Positions 18,957-31,867 of a stretch of 64,000 nucleotides of DNA are shown one piece after another. How positions within the stretch are numbered: position 1 is the stretch's first letter; the number at the start of each line of letters is the position of its first letter. This DNA comes from Nocardioides bizhenqiangii. Lineage in GTDB: Bacteria > Actinomycetota > Actinomycetes > Propionibacteriales > Nocardioidaceae. Both the position numbers and the translations under genes were made by a program. The notes below the pieces were generated by a model. That model was not told where the DNA came from, made no database searches, and saw only the letters and a list, made by a program, of their open reading frames with translations. The DNA is taken from contig NZ_CP141059.1 in NCBI RefSeq assembly GCF_034661235.1, positions 3,657,501-3,721,500 of the forward strand. The letters are read 5' to 3'.

Positions 18957-19000
18957 GCGTCAACTGCGGTGCGGCAGCGCGGCGGAGCGAAGCGACGACG
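18957..19000 (+). repeat. 44-bp intergenic repeat, copy 2
   Basis: A direct copy of 18767-18810 with two substitutions, 190 bases away. It lies 17 bases past the stop of the transglycosylase-like gene. Confidence 0.75.
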
Positions 19001-19017
19001 CGCTCGCACCATCCAAC

Positions 19018-19689
19018 TCAGTACCAGCCGACGGACTCGGAGTGGCCCCAGGCGGAGCAGGGGCTGCCGTAGCGGTCGCGGATGTAGCCGAGACCCCACG
19101 TGATCTGGGTGACCGGGTTGGTCGCCCAGTCGCTGCCGGCGGATGCCATCTTCTCGCCGGGCAGGGACTGCGGGATGCCGTAGGCCGACGACGTCGGGTT
19201 GTCGGCGTAGACGTTCCAGTTGGACTCACGGGTCCACAGCGAGTCGAGGCAGCCGAACTGGTCCTGGCTGAAGCCGAAGTCGCCCATCAGCGCCCGGGCG
19301 ATGTCGCGCGGATCGGAGTCGGAGAGCTGCTCGGACTCGGTGACCGCGGCGGCCTCGGTCGGCGACATCGCGGCCTGCTTGGCCGGGTCGGCAGATCCGC
19401 GGCGGTCGTTGCGGGAGACGACCGGGAGCCGCGCGCCGGTGTCCGCCGCGTCGACGTCCGCCTTCAGGTCGCCCACGGCGCTGTCGATGTCCGCTGTGGC
19501 ACCCGGCACCTGCGCTCCACCCTTGCCGAGCATTCCGCCGCCGATGGTGATGCCGGTGACGGCGAGCGCCACTCCGGAGAGGATCACGGTGTTGCGGGCG
19601 GCCCGCTTGGGTGCTTCCTTCAGGTGAGCGTGTCGGGGGTTGCCGCGGTGCTTGGGGGCAGGCTTCGCGTGGTTCGACAAGAGGCGCAA
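19018..19689 (-). CDS. exported lytic transglycosylase-like protein
   Basis: A 223-residue cell-envelope protein. An N-terminal basic segment precedes a hydrophobic helix (about residues 33-52). A charged/acidic stretch follows, and the C-terminal ~90 residues form a lysozyme-like SLT domain: SLWTRESNWN with candidate catalytic Glu155, then SSAYGIPQSLPG and QITWGLGYIRDRYG. The GWY terminus is typical of this small actinobacterial group. It probably cleaves peptidoglycan. The start is TTG 19689 because no ATG or GTG occurs between it and the in-frame stop upstream. Confidence 0.78.
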   Translation of the reverse strand: MRLLSNHAKPAPKHRGNPRHAHLKEAPKRAARNTVILSGVALAVTGITIGGGMLGKGGAQVPGATADIDSAVGDLKADVDAADTGARLPVVSRNDRRGSADPAKQAAMSPTEAAAVTESEQLSDSDPRDIARALMGDFGFSQDQFGCLDSLWTRESNWNVYADNPTSSAYGIPQSLPGEKMASAGSDWATNPVTQITWGLGYIRDRYGSPCSAWGHSESVGWY

Positions 19690-19731
19690 TCCGTGGTTGA
19701 CGACAAGAAGAGTTGCCCCCGAGAGAGATCA

Positions 19732-19749
19732 GGTCAATAGACCTGACCG
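19732..19749. promoter_or_regulatory. dyad upstream of transglycosylase-like gene
   Basis: TCAGGTC and GACCTGA are perfect complements around a four-base centre (AATA on the plus strand). Outside them GTTGCC and GGCAAC also pair. On the minus strand a TTGCCA with 17-bp spacing to CCTGAT overlaps the dyad, so it could be an operator over the promoter or a leader hairpin. Confidence 0.4.
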
Positions 19750-19875
19750 ATGGCAACCCCCGACACCCTGCCTGACTTCACTCGCGGTCGCAAACCGAAC
19801 CGCCCGAGGCCGTCGGCGGGCGCGGACTCATTGGTCACTCCTGTCACATCAGCTTCACCAGTCGCTGCGCCGGCT

Positions 19876-19927
19876 GCGGACGTCATGCGCCCGGCACCTC
19901 CGGCGGCGCCAGTCGTATGACGTCCGC
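19876..19927. repeat. palindromic element, copy 1 (left of DUF559 gene)
   Basis: A 52-bp element bounded by GCGGACGTCAT and its complement ATGACGTCCGC. The interior includes GCGCCCGGCACCT and GGCGCC. It matches 20594-20647 at most positions; together they flank the shortened DUF559 gene. Confidence 0.75.
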
Positions 19928-20029
19928 AGGAGCCCATCGGCGTCCACAGCCGACGGACGGGCGGGCAGTCGTCCACAGGGCATCGCGGTCGGCGAGCGGT
20001 ACGGCGCGGGCGGCGCGCAGACTCTCCCG

Positions 20030-20575
20030 GTGCCCACGACCGGACCGTCGCGACTGTTCGCCGACCCGCGCTGGACGTCTGTCTTCGCGCGCGCCGCGGA
20101 GCAGGGCGGCGTGATGGCACGGGCGCAGCTGATCGCTGCCGGAGTTGCCAGGTGGGAGATCACCAGCCACCTTCGTGCCCGACGATGGCGCCTCCACGAC
20201 AAGCGACGGCTGCTCCTGCACGCCGTCGTCAACGACCTCCTGGACGGTGCCCGGTCCCTCGGCGAGATCGACGTGGGCCGCGAGCTGGCCCGACGCGGGC
20301 TACCACCCCCGACGCGGCAGGTGCTCCGCAAGGACCGTCGTGGTCGCTACTACCTCGACCTCTACTGGCCGGACCTCGGCGTCGTCGTCGAGATCGACGG
20401 CATCCACCACGCGTGGGCCGAGAACATCGTCGGCGACGCACTCCGGCAGAACGCGCTCGTACTCGAGAGCGATGTCGTCCTCCGACTGCCGCTCCTCGGC
20501 CTACGTCTCCAACCCGACGAGTTCTTCCAGCAGATCGCAGACGCACTCGCGCGTGGACGTCGCCGGGCGGCGTGA
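20030..20575 (+). pseudogene. internally shortened AbiEi/DUF559-type protein
   Basis: The 181-residue frame starts at GTG 20030 and joins two ends of a longer family. Residues 1-45 resemble the N-terminus of AbiEi-like winged-helix proteins (RLFADPRWTSVFARAAEQGG, then GVARWEITSHLRARRW). The remainder is the DUF559 endonuclease-like C-terminus (YYLDLYWPDLGVVVEIDGIHH with E/D residues). Family members I recall have roughly 100-150 more residues between these parts. It may be a deletion derivative that stayed in frame, so it could be expressed. It is framed by two palindromic repeats. Confidence 0.6.
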
Positions 20576-20593
20576 TCTGCCACGCCGACGACC

Positions 20594-20647
20594 GCGGGAC
20601 GTCATACGCCCGGCACCTTCAGAGGCGCGAGACGTATGACGTCCGCG
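20594..20647. repeat. palindromic element, copy 2 (right of DUF559 gene)
   Basis: A 54-bp element bounded by GGACGTCATAC and its exact complement GTATGACGTCC. It resembles 19876-19927, sharing CGCCCGGCACCT and the dyad ends. It lies between the DUF559 stop and the end of the phoH-like gene. Confidence 0.75.
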
Positions 20648-20659
20648 GCAACCACCGAC

Positions 20660-22027
20660 TCAGACGACGACGTTCTCCAGCATCTCGGTGACCAGGGCCG
20701 CGATCGGCGAGCGCTCGGACCGGGTCAGGGTGACGTGGGCGAAGAGCGGGTGCCCCTTGAGCTTGTCGACCACCGCCACCACGCCGTCGTGCCGACCGAC
20801 CCGGAGGTTGTCGCGCTGCGCGACGTCGTGGGTGAGCACGACCTTGGAGTTGGCGCCGATCCGCGAGAGCACGGTCAGGAGCACGTTGCGCTCGAGCGAC
20901 TGGGCCTCGTCGACGATGACGAACGAGTCGTGCAGAGACCGGCCGCGGATGTGGGTCAGCGGGAGCACCTCGAGCATCCCGCGGTCGAGGACCTCCTCGA
21001 TCACGTCGCTGGAGGTGAGGGCACCGAGCGTGTCGAACACGGCCTGTGCCCACGGCGACATCTTCTCCGACTCCGACCCGGGGAGGTAGCCGAGCTCCTG
21101 GCCGCCCACCGCGAACAGCGGGCGGAACACCACCACCTTCTTGTGCTGGCGACGCTCCATCACCGCCTCGAGGCCGGCACACAGGGCGAGCGCGGACTTG
21201 CCGGTGCCGGCCCGACCGCCGAGGGAGACGATGCCGACCTCGGGGTCGAGCAGCATCTCCAGCGCGATCCGCTGCTCCGCGGACCGGCCGTGGATGCCGA
21301 AGGCCTCCCGGTCACCCCGCACCAGGTGGATCTGCTTGTCGGGACCGACCCGGCCGAGCGCCGTACCGCGGTCGGACAGCAGCACCAGGCCCTGGTGGCA
21401 GGGCAGGTCCCGTGCCGCTTCGAGCTCAAGGGTGCCGTCGTCGTAGAGCTCGTCGAGCTCCTCGGCCGCCACCTCGAGCTCCGCCAAACCGGAGTAGCCG
21501 GTGTCGGAGTCGTTGATCGCCTCGCCGCGGTACTCCTCGGCGACGAGCCCGACCGCGGACGCCTTGATCCGCAGCGGCAGGTCCTTCGAGACGAGGGTGA
21601 CGTCGTGGCCCTCGTCGGCGAGGTTGCGGGCGACCGCCAGGATCCGGGTGTCGTTGTCGCCCAGCCGGAAGCCGGACGGGAGCGACGCCACGTCGGTGTG
21701 GTTGAGCTCGACCCGGACGTTGCCACCCTCGTCGCCCACGGGGACGGGCGTGTCGAGGCGGCCATGGCTGATCCGCATCTCGTCGAGCATCCGCAGAGCG
21801 CTGCGGGCGAAGTACCCCAGCTCGGGGTGGTGCCGCTTGCCCTCGAGCTCGGAGATGACGACGACCGGCAGCACCACTTCGTGCTCGGCGAACCTGCGGA
21901 GCGCGCCGGGGTCGGCGAGCAGCACGCTGGTGTCGAGCACGTAGGTCCGCCGACCGGGCACGGCAGGCGTCGGGGTGGTTCGCGTGGCGTCAGGGCCGAC
22001 GGCGGCGCTGGACTTCGATGATGGCAC
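20660..22027 (-). CDS. PhoH2-type PIN-domain/ATPase protein
   Basis: A 455-residue fusion of a PIN ribonuclease domain (about residues 28-160; [11 protein letters not shown] with Asp32, acidic [10 protein letters not shown] later) and a PhoH ATPase (Walker [10 protein letters not shown] at about 270-278; Walker B FVIVDEAQ with Asp373). Such PhoH2 proteins unwind and cut RNA and are relatives of VapC toxins. GTG 22027 was chosen because a GAGG lies about seven bases before it; GTG 22039 and an ATG-like start at 22141 are alternatives. No VapB-like antitoxin gene is visible beside it. Confidence 0.9.
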   Translation of the reverse strand: MPSSKSSAAVGPDATRTTPTPAVPGRRTYVLDTSVLLADPGALRRFAEHEVVLPVVVISELEGKRHHPELGYFARSALRMLDEMRISHGRLDTPVPVGDEGGNVRVELNHTDVASLPSGFRLGDNDTRILAVARNLADEGHDVTLVSKDLPLRIKASAVGLVAEEYRGEAINDSDTGYSGLAELEVAAEELDELYDDGTLELEAARDLPCHQGLVLLSDRGTALGRVGPDKQIHLVRGDREAFGIHGRSAEQRIALEMLLDPEVGIVSLGGRAGTGKSALALCAGLEAVMERRQHKKVVVFRPLFAVGGQELGYLPGSESEKMSPWAQAVFDTLGALTSSDVIEEVLDRGMLEVLPLTHIRGRSLHDSFVIVDEAQSLERNVLLTVLSRIGANSKVVLTHDVAQRDNLRVGRHDGVVAVVDKLKGHPLFAHVTLTRSERSPIAALVTEMLENVVV

Positions 22028-22360
22028 TTCGCACCTCACCAGACCGCGCGCGCACTCCCGCTCGGTCCTATTCCTCGCAGACGGACCGGGACGCAGCTGC
22101 AGCAGTCGCACGGGCCCGAACGCCGGAGTGCCGGCGTCCACTCACCCGGTGCGCGCGGCAGGGATCTCCCTGGCACCCGCGGCGGGTGATGCAGTCGTTG
22201 GTCACGAACGGGCCTCCCGATATGGCGGGCTTCCCCACCCGCCAGTGGTTGTGAAAGTACGCCGCCCGAGCGGCCGCACACTGCGACACGCCCTAACGGG
22301 GGCGTGAACGTCGCATGTCCTCAACCTCCGTGCGCCGGCCCGGCCGGACAAACTGGGCCC
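22028..22360. other. divergent intergenic region between phoH2 and TPR gene
   Basis: These 333 bases contain a short perfect hairpin (CGCCGG 22121-22126 with CCGGCG 22131-22136) and several GC-rich dyads. No gene or known RNA motif was recognised. Part of it may encode an N-terminal extension of the phoH2 protein if the upstream start is used. Confidence 0.4.
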
Positions 22361-23089
22361 ATGCACCCGAGCGAACTGTGGGACTTCGACGACCCCGGCG
22401 GCTCCGAGCAGCGCTTCCGGGACTCCGCTTCGGCAGCCGAGGGCGAGCAGCGCGGGATCTGGCCGACCCAGGTCGCGCGGGCGCTCGGTCTGCAGGAGCG
22501 GTACGACGACGCCCACGCCGTGATCGACGACCTCTCCCCCGACGGCTCGCCGGAGGTCGCCGTGCGACTGCTGCTCGAGCAGGGGCGCCTCTACCGCTCG
22601 TCGGGAGATCCTGACCACGCCCGCCCGTTCTTCGAGGAGGCGGCAGCGACGGCCGAGCGAGCGGGGCTCGAGGAGCTCCACGTCGACGCGCTGCACATGG
22701 TCGCGCTCGTCGTGCCCCCGGAGGAGCAGCTCGCCGCCAACCACGCGGCGCTCGCGCACGCGACGGCGGCCGAGGACCCGCGGGCCCAGCGGTGGGCCGC
22801 CTCGCTCCTCAACAACATCGGCATGAGGCACGCCGACATCGGCGACTGGGGCGCCGCGCTCGCCGCGTTCGAGGACGCCGTCGAGGCGCGCCAGGCGACC
22901 GGCAAGCCGTCCGAGCTCCGGATCGCGTGGTGGATGGTGGCGTGGGCGCTCCGCAACCTCGGGAGCACGGACTCGGCGTTGGAGATCCAGCGCCGGCTCA
23001 AGGCCGAGCTGGAGTCGGTCGGCGAGGAGGATCCCTACGTCGACGAGGAGATCGAGATCCTCACGTCCGGCGATACGCCAGATCCGTGA
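22361..23089 (+). CDS. tetratricopeptide-repeat protein
   Basis: A 242-residue all-helical protein with several TPR-like helix pairs: VARALGLQERYDDAHAVID, VRLLLEQGRLYRSSGDPDHA and LLNNIGMRHADIGDWGAALA, the last closest to the consensus. It probably mediates protein-protein contacts in the cytoplasm; the partner is unknown. The ATG at 22361 is six bases after CAAACT, so it may be leaderless. Confidence 0.8.
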   Translation: MHPSELWDFDDPGGSEQRFRDSASAAEGEQRGIWPTQVARALGLQERYDDAHAVIDDLSPDGSPEVAVRLLLEQGRLYRSSGDPDHARPFFEEAAATAERAGLEELHVDALHMVALVVPPEEQLAANHAALAHATAAEDPRAQRWAASLLNNIGMRHADIGDWGAALAAFEDAVEARQATGKPSELRIAWWMVAWALRNLGSTDSALEIQRRLKAELESVGEEDPYVDEEIEILTSGDTPDP

Positions 23090-23804
23090 TCGTCCGCCCG
23101 GCGGCGACGCCCTTGCGTTCGAACTTCGTGACCGGACGCTCGTCCCAACGCCCGACGACGCCGCCCTCGAGCCCGGATGTGGCATCGAGGACGTGGCGCA
23201 TCTGCTGGGCGTAGTCGTCCCAGTCGGTGGCCAGCCGCCAGAGGCCGCCGGGGCGGAGCCGGCTGGCGGCCAGAGCGGCGAAGTCGGGCGTGACCAGGCG
23301 GCGCTTGTGGTGCCGCGTCTTGTGCCACGGGTCGGGGAAGAACGTCCACAGTTCGGCGACGGCCGCCGGCGCGAGCAGGTGCTCGAGCGACCACACCGCG
23401 TCGACCCCGCACATCCGCACGTTGTCGGCGCCCACTTCGTGCAGCCGGGCGAGGGTGGCCGCCATCCCGGGCCGCCACACCTCGAAGGCGAGCACGTCGT
23501 ACGACGGTCGCGTCGCCGCCAGCGCCGCCGTCGCCTCGCCCACTCCCGAGCCGATCTCGACGATCAGGCCGTCGCGATCCGCCGGACCGCGGCCGAACCA
23601 GCTGTCGAACGAGAAGCCCGGCTCGTCGACCGCCTCGTCGGGGATCACCCAGCGCTCGTGGTGCGCCTCCCATGCGGCGGCCTGCTGCGGCGTGAACCGG
23701 TTGCCGCGCCGGCTGTAGGTGAGGACCTCCCGCATCCGGCGACCGTCGTCGGTCAGCTTGTGGTGCGGCCGGGCCGGCGTGGCTCCGGACGGATCGTCGC
23801 TCAC
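23061..23804 (-). CDS. trmB: tRNA (guanosine(46)-N7)-methyltransferase
   Basis: Methylates G46 of tRNA variable loops using S-adenosylmethionine. It is 247 residues long. VEIGSGVGEATAALA is the SAM loop and FFPDPWHKTRHHKRRLV is the family's hallmark motif. GTG 23804 overlaps the stop of the upstream DUF4190-like gene (GTGA). The 3' end overlaps the convergent TPR gene by 29 bases. Confidence 0.93.
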   Translation of the reverse strand: MSDDPSGATPARPHHKLTDDGRRMREVLTYSRRGNRFTPQQAAAWEAHHERWVIPDEAVDEPGFSFDSWFGRGPADRDGLIVEIGSGVGEATAALAATRPSYDVLAFEVWRPGMAATLARLHEVGADNVRMCGVDAVWSLEHLLAPAAVAELWTFFPDPWHKTRHHKRRLVTPDFAALAASRLRPGGLWRLATDWDDYAQQMRHVLDATSGLEGGVVGRWDERPVTKFERKGVAAGRTITDLAYRRT

Positions 23805-24211
23805 GCGCCGGAGCTGACCGCAACGACCACGATGCCGAGGTAGGCGATGAAGCCGAGGACGTAGAGGGCGAGCAGCACGCTGCCGACGATGCCGAGGACG
23901 TAGCCGATCTGGGCCTGGCTGCGGCCCGCGAGCTTGCCGCCGGACGCGTCGATCTCCCGCCGCACCCGGGCGCCCTTGATCCAGGCGAACGGTGCGATGA
24001 CCTGGCAGACCGCCATGCCGAGGATGCCCAGCAGCAGCACCGTGGCGGCGTCAGGGTGGTCGGGCGCCCACTGGGGCACGCCGGTCGGGCCGTATCCCGG
24101 GGCTCCGTAGGGCTGGTAGGGGTTCTGCGGGGGCTGCGGAGGGGGCTGCGGAGCGTTGTGCGGAGGGATCTGCGGCGGTTGGGCGGGGTTCTCCGGCGGC
24201 TGCTCGCTCAT
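23801..24211 (-). CDS. DUF4190-type small membrane protein with Pro-rich N-terminus
   Basis: A 136-residue protein. Residues 1-50 are Pro/Gln/Tyr-rich (QPPPQPPQNPYQPYGAPGYG) and are followed by two transmembrane segments (AATVLLLGILGMAVCQVIAP and IGYVLGIVGSVLLALYVLGF), as in DUF4190 proteins. The function is unknown. ATG 24211 is nine bases after GGAAGG; ATG 24220 is an alternative. It is the first gene of a unit with trmB. Confidence 0.78.
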   Translation of the reverse strand: MSEQPPENPAQPPQIPPHNAPQPPPQPPQNPYQPYGAPGYGPTGVPQWAPDHPDAATVLLLGILGMAVCQVIAPFAWIKGARVRREIDASGGKLAGRSQAQIGYVLGIVGSVLLALYVLGFIAYLGIVVVAVSSGA

Positions 24212-24321
24212 GCCCGCCATCCTTCCATCCTCGGGTCCCGTGGAAACGCCGCGGCGGCTGTGGTTGCGCGCCGGGTCGGCTGTGGGTTGCGCGCCGCTGG
24301 CAGGGGTCGCCGACACGGCGC

Positions 24322-24363
24322 AAACTCCGCGAGGCTCGCTTCGCTCGCGAGGGGGCAGAGTTT
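24322..24363. repeat. 42-bp intergenic palindrome
   Basis: AAACTC and GAGTTT are the outer arms; CGCGAG (24328-24333) and CTCGCG (24344-24349) pair inside. It lies upstream of the DUF4190-like gene and past the tuf terminator. Confidence 0.55.
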
Positions 24364-24399
24364 CCGCCGGGTCGGCTCCTACGAAGTACTCAGGATCTC

Positions 24400-24460
24400 C
24401 TGACCAAAGCAGAAAGCCCCCCTCGCCCTAGCGGGCTCGGGAGGCTTTCTGTTTGGTCAG
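24400..24460 (-). terminator. str operon (tuf) terminator hairpin
   Basis: A long symmetric hairpin: CTGACC...AGAAAGCC on one side and GGCTTTCT...GGTCAG on the other, with a GC-rich loop. It begins a few bases after the tuf stop codon. It is the clearest intrinsic-terminator-like structure in the window. Confidence 0.85.
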
Positions 24461-24464
24461 CAGG

Positions 24465-25658
<1,194 letters not shown>

Positions 25659-25727
25659 TGGGGGCTCCTCCTGATTGGTGTGTTACTTGACTCGTACTAA
25701 AGGGATACTGCCGAGGGCGTACGACGA

Positions 25728-27839
<2,112 letters not shown>

Positions 27840-27915
27840 GTGAGTCAGCGTTCCTTAGAAGTAGTGGGCAGGTGGGTGCCGGGCGAGCGCCGTCGTACGA
27901 CGCCCGCCGGCTCCG

Positions 27916-28386
27916 TCACCAGCGGTAGTGGGCGAAGGCCTTGTTGGACTCGGCCATCTTGTGGGTGTCCTCGCGCTTCTTCACAGCGGCACCGAGGCCG
28001 TTGGAGGCGTCGAGGATCTCGTTCATGAGGCGCTCGCTCATGGTCTTCTCGCGGCGCTCCTGGGCGTAGCCCACGAGCCAGCGCAGCGCGAGCGTGGTGC
28101 CACGCGTGCCCTTGACCTCGATCGGGACCTGGTAGGTCGCACCGCCGACGCGGCGGGACTTGACCTCGATGGCGGGACGCACGTTGTCGAGCGCTCGCTT
28201 GAGCGTGATGACCGGATCGATGCCGGACTTCTCACGGGTGCCTTCGAGAGCGGAGTAGACGATGCGCTGCGCAACCTGCTTCTTGCCGTCCATCAGCACC
28301 TTCGACACGAGCTGGGTGACCAGCTGCGAACCGTAGACCGGGTCGACGTCGAGGGGACGCTTCGGCGCGGGGCCCTTGCGCGGCAT
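27916..28386 (-). CDS. rpsG: 30S ribosomal protein uS7
   Basis: An assembly-initiating 16S rRNA-binding protein, 156 residues. It starts [20 protein letters not shown] and ends [14 protein letters not shown], both typical of actinobacterial S7. The stop lies 77 bases before fusA; the start is one base after the rpsL stop. Confidence 0.99.
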   Translation of the reverse strand: MPRKGPAPKRPLDVDPVYGSQLVTQLVSKVLMDGKKQVAQRIVYSALEGTREKSGIDPVITLKRALDNVRPAIEVKSRRVGGATYQVPIEVKGTRGTTLALRWLVGYAQERREKTMSERLMNEILDASNGLGAAVKKREDTHKMAESNKAFAHYRW

Positions 28387-28387
28387 A

Positions 28388-28762
28388 TCAGCTCTTCTCC
28401 TTCTTGGCGCCGTAGCGGCTGCGAGCCTGCTTACGACCCTTCACGGCCTGGGTGTCCAGAGCGCCGCGGATGACCTTGTAGCGGACACCGGGAAGGTCCT
28501 TCACGCGACCACCACGGACGAGCACGATCGAGTGCTCCTGGAGGTTGTGGCCCTCACCCGGGATGTAAGCGGTGACCTCGACGCCGCTGCTCAGGCGCAC
28601 GCGGGCGACCTTGCGGAGGGCGGAGTTCGGCTTCTTCGGGGTGGTGGTGTAGACGCGGGTGCACACACCGCGTCGCTGGGGCGAACCCTTCAGGGCAGGC
28701 GTCTTGTTCTTCGACACCTTGTCCTGGCGGCCCTTGCGGACCAACTGGTTGATGGTGGGCAC
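28388..28762 (-). CDS. rpsL: 30S ribosomal protein uS12
   Basis: A decoding-centre protein of 124 residues. It has [11 protein letters not shown] at the N-terminus, [10 protein letters not shown] with the Lys pair associated with streptomycin resistance (wild-type here), and [11 protein letters not shown]. The start is GTG 28762 preceded by AGGAAAGGGAA. It is the first gene of the str operon. rpoB/rpoC are not immediately upstream, where an NCS2 permease is found instead. Confidence 0.99.
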   Translation of the reverse strand: MPTINQLVRKGRQDKVSKNKTPALKGSPQRRGVCTRVYTTTPKKPNSALRKVARVRLSSGVEVTAYIPGEGHNLQEHSIVLVRGGRVKDLPGVRYKVIRGALDTQAVKGRKQARSRYGAKKEKS

Positions 28763-29076
28763 CTGGTGGTTCCCTTTCCTGTCTGCTCTCAGCACCCAGC
28801 ACCTTGCCGGGCACGTGGTCATGCGTTGTTGCGTGTGCCGTGGGATGCGCCCCCGGGTGACGGACGGACTGAGGGCGCGCGCTACGTGCCTGGGTGACCC
28901 AGACACAAGGAACGAGATTACCGGCCGCCTCAGGTCAGCGCAAAATCACGCCGCAGCGACTGCGAGCATTGCGAGCAGTCGCGTGGCGGCGGGAGGTCGA
29001 GTGCCCGTCCGGGCGAGCCTGCGAGCGCGGAACCGGGCGTATCGAGACCCACCGGCTCCGCGGGCAGCGGCAGGAC
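28763..29076 (-). other. upstream region of the str operon
   Basis: These 314 bases should contain the rpsL promoter, read on the minus strand, but no -35/-10 pair is convincing enough to place. A CTGGGTCACCCAG dyad lies at about 28885-28897. A dispersed repeat occupies 28994-29050 next to the permease stop. Confidence 0.5.
28994..29050 (+). repeat. dispersed GGTCGAGTG...TATCGAGACCC repeat, copy 1
   Basis: A 57-bp unit starting AGGTCGAGTG, with the core CCGGGCGAGCCTGCGAGC and ending GTATCGAGACCC. It recurs at 32406-32463 with a few differences. The ends form an imperfect dyad (GGTCGAG with CGAGACC). Similar elements are frequent between genes in Nocardioides-type genomes, from memory. Confidence 0.75.
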
Positions 29077-30543
<1,467 letters not shown>

Positions 30544-30555
30544 GCGAGCAGCATG

Positions 30556-31830
30556 TCAGAACCGGGCGGCGCCAGCGGGGACCGTGAGTCGCGTCGGTGT
30601 CGAGGCCTGCTCGTCGTCCCCGGTCGCGAACCGGTGCACGAGCAGCGCGAGCAGCACACCCACGAGCACCATCAGCCCGCCGACGATCAGCGTCCAGCGG
30701 GCGCCGTACGTCTCGCCGATCCAGCCGATCACCGGGGCCCCGATCGGGGTCCCGCCCATCACGATGGTCATGTAGATCGCCATCACCCGGCCCCTGAGCT
30801 CGGGGTCGCTCTCGATCTGGAGCGTGGCGTTGGCCGAGTTCAGCAGCGTGATGGTGGCGAACCCGATCAGCGGGCAGAACAGCGCGAACGCGAGGTACGA
30901 CGGCAGCGATCCGGCCACGATCTCGGCCACACCGAAGCCGATCGCCGCCGCGAACAGCAGCCGGACGCGGACCTTGGGACGCCGCGCGGCGAGCAGGGCG
31001 CCGGTCAGCGAGCCGACCGCGAGCGCCGACCCGAGGAGGCCGAACTCGCTGGCGCCCTTGCCGAAGACCTCGGTCGCCATCAGGGCCGACGTCATCTGGA
31101 AGTTCATCCCGAACGTCCCGGCGAAGAAGACGAGGACCAGGATCATCAGCATCTTCGGCTGGCCGCGCAGGTAGCGCAGCCCCTCGAGCAGCATGCCGGG
31201 ACGACGCCCGGTCGGTGCCGGCGTGTGCAGCGCGCGGGTGTCCATCCGCTCCAGCTGCCAGATCACGGCGAGGTAGGAGACGGCATTGATCAGGATGACC
31301 CAGCCGGTCGCCTCCATCCCGCCGCCGAACAGCCCGATCAGGAGGCCGGCCAGCGCGGGGCCGACGATCCGCGCGGTGTTGAACGCGGCGGAGTTGAGAC
31401 CGACCGCGTTGGTCACGTCGTCGGGTCCGACCATCTCGGAGACGAACGCCTGCCGGACGGGCCCGTCGAACGCGGCACCGACGCCGAACGCCAGCGCGAT
31501 CAGGTAGACGTGCCAGGTCTGGGCGACGCCGAGCGCCGCGATCACACCGAGCAGGAGGGCGGCGAGCGCCATCGTGCCCTGGGTGAGCTGGAGCACCCGC
31601 CGCTTGGGGAAGCGGTCGGCGACCACGCCGGCGTACGGCGAGAGCAGCAGGATCGGCAGGAACTGCAACCCGGTCGTGATGCCGAGGGCGGCGCCCCCGT
31701 TGCCCGGGATGGTCAGCACCAACCAGTCCTGTGCGACGCGTTGCATCCAGGTACCGACGTTCGACACGATGCTGCCGGCGAAGTAGCGCCGGTAGTTCTG
31801 GTGGGACAGGGATCGGAACGTGGGGCTCGT
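30556..31830 (-). CDS. MFS transporter with apparent ACG start
   Basis: A 424-residue major facilitator (Enterobactin exporter/DHA3-like), probably a drug or metabolite exporter. The family begins with a conserved (S)PTFRSL-x(2)-NYRxYF segment, encoded here from 31827 downwards. The codon at the expected start is ACG (31830-31828), preceded by a perfect AAGGAGG five bases upstream. No ATG or GTG exists until GTG 31767, which would cut into the first helix. The gene follows a MarR regulator after 37 bases and is probably its target. Confidence 0.82.
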   Translation of the reverse strand, partial: TSPTFRSLSHQNYRRYFAGSIVSNVGTWMQRVAQDWLVLTIPGNGGAALGITTGLQFLPILLLSPYAGVVADRFPKRRVLQLTQGTMALAALLLGVIAALGVAQTWHVYLIALAFGVGAAFDGPVRQAFVSEMVGPDDVTNAVGLNSAAFNTARIVGPALAGLLIGLFGGGMEATGWVILINAVSYLAVIWQLERMDTRALHTPAPTGRRPGMLLEGLRYLRGQPKMLMILVLVFFAGTFGMNFQMTSALMATEVFGKGASEFGLLGSALAVGSLTGALLAARRPKVRVRLLFAAAIGFGVAEIVAGSLPSYLAFALFCPLIGFATITLLNSANATLQIESDPELRGRVMAIYMTIVMGGTPIGAPVIGWIGETYGARWTLIVGGLMVLVGVLLALLVHRFATGDDEQASTPTRLTVPAGAARF

Positions 31831-31867
31831 GGGATCCTCCTTGCGGGTCTCGGGACGGTCTGGGGGG

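Larger units (their letters stand above)
18671..19017. other. intergenic region with a 44-bp direct repeat
   Basis: These 347 bases hold no convincing gene. The left end includes the GlsB ribosome-binding site. Two near-identical 44-bp units (18767-18810 and 18957-19000) are the main structure; the stretch between them is purine-rich and repetitive (GAGCGAGG-like runs). Confidence 0.6.
19690..20029. other. divergent control region with hairpin and palindromic repeat
   Basis: These 340 bases separate the transglycosylase-like gene from the shortened DUF559 gene. They contain the dyad at 19732-19749 and the palindromic element at 19876-19927. I see no convincing additional gene. Confidence 0.5.

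Noticed and set aside
19690..19860. c-di-AMP (ydaO) riboswitch before the transglycosylase-like gene
   Set aside because: The conserved core segments of that riboswitch could not be found; only generic dyads are present.
20660..22027. PhoH2 as part of a VapBC-like toxin-antitoxin pair
   Set aside because: No small antitoxin-like frame with a ribosome-binding site precedes it; the upstream space has no convincing gene.
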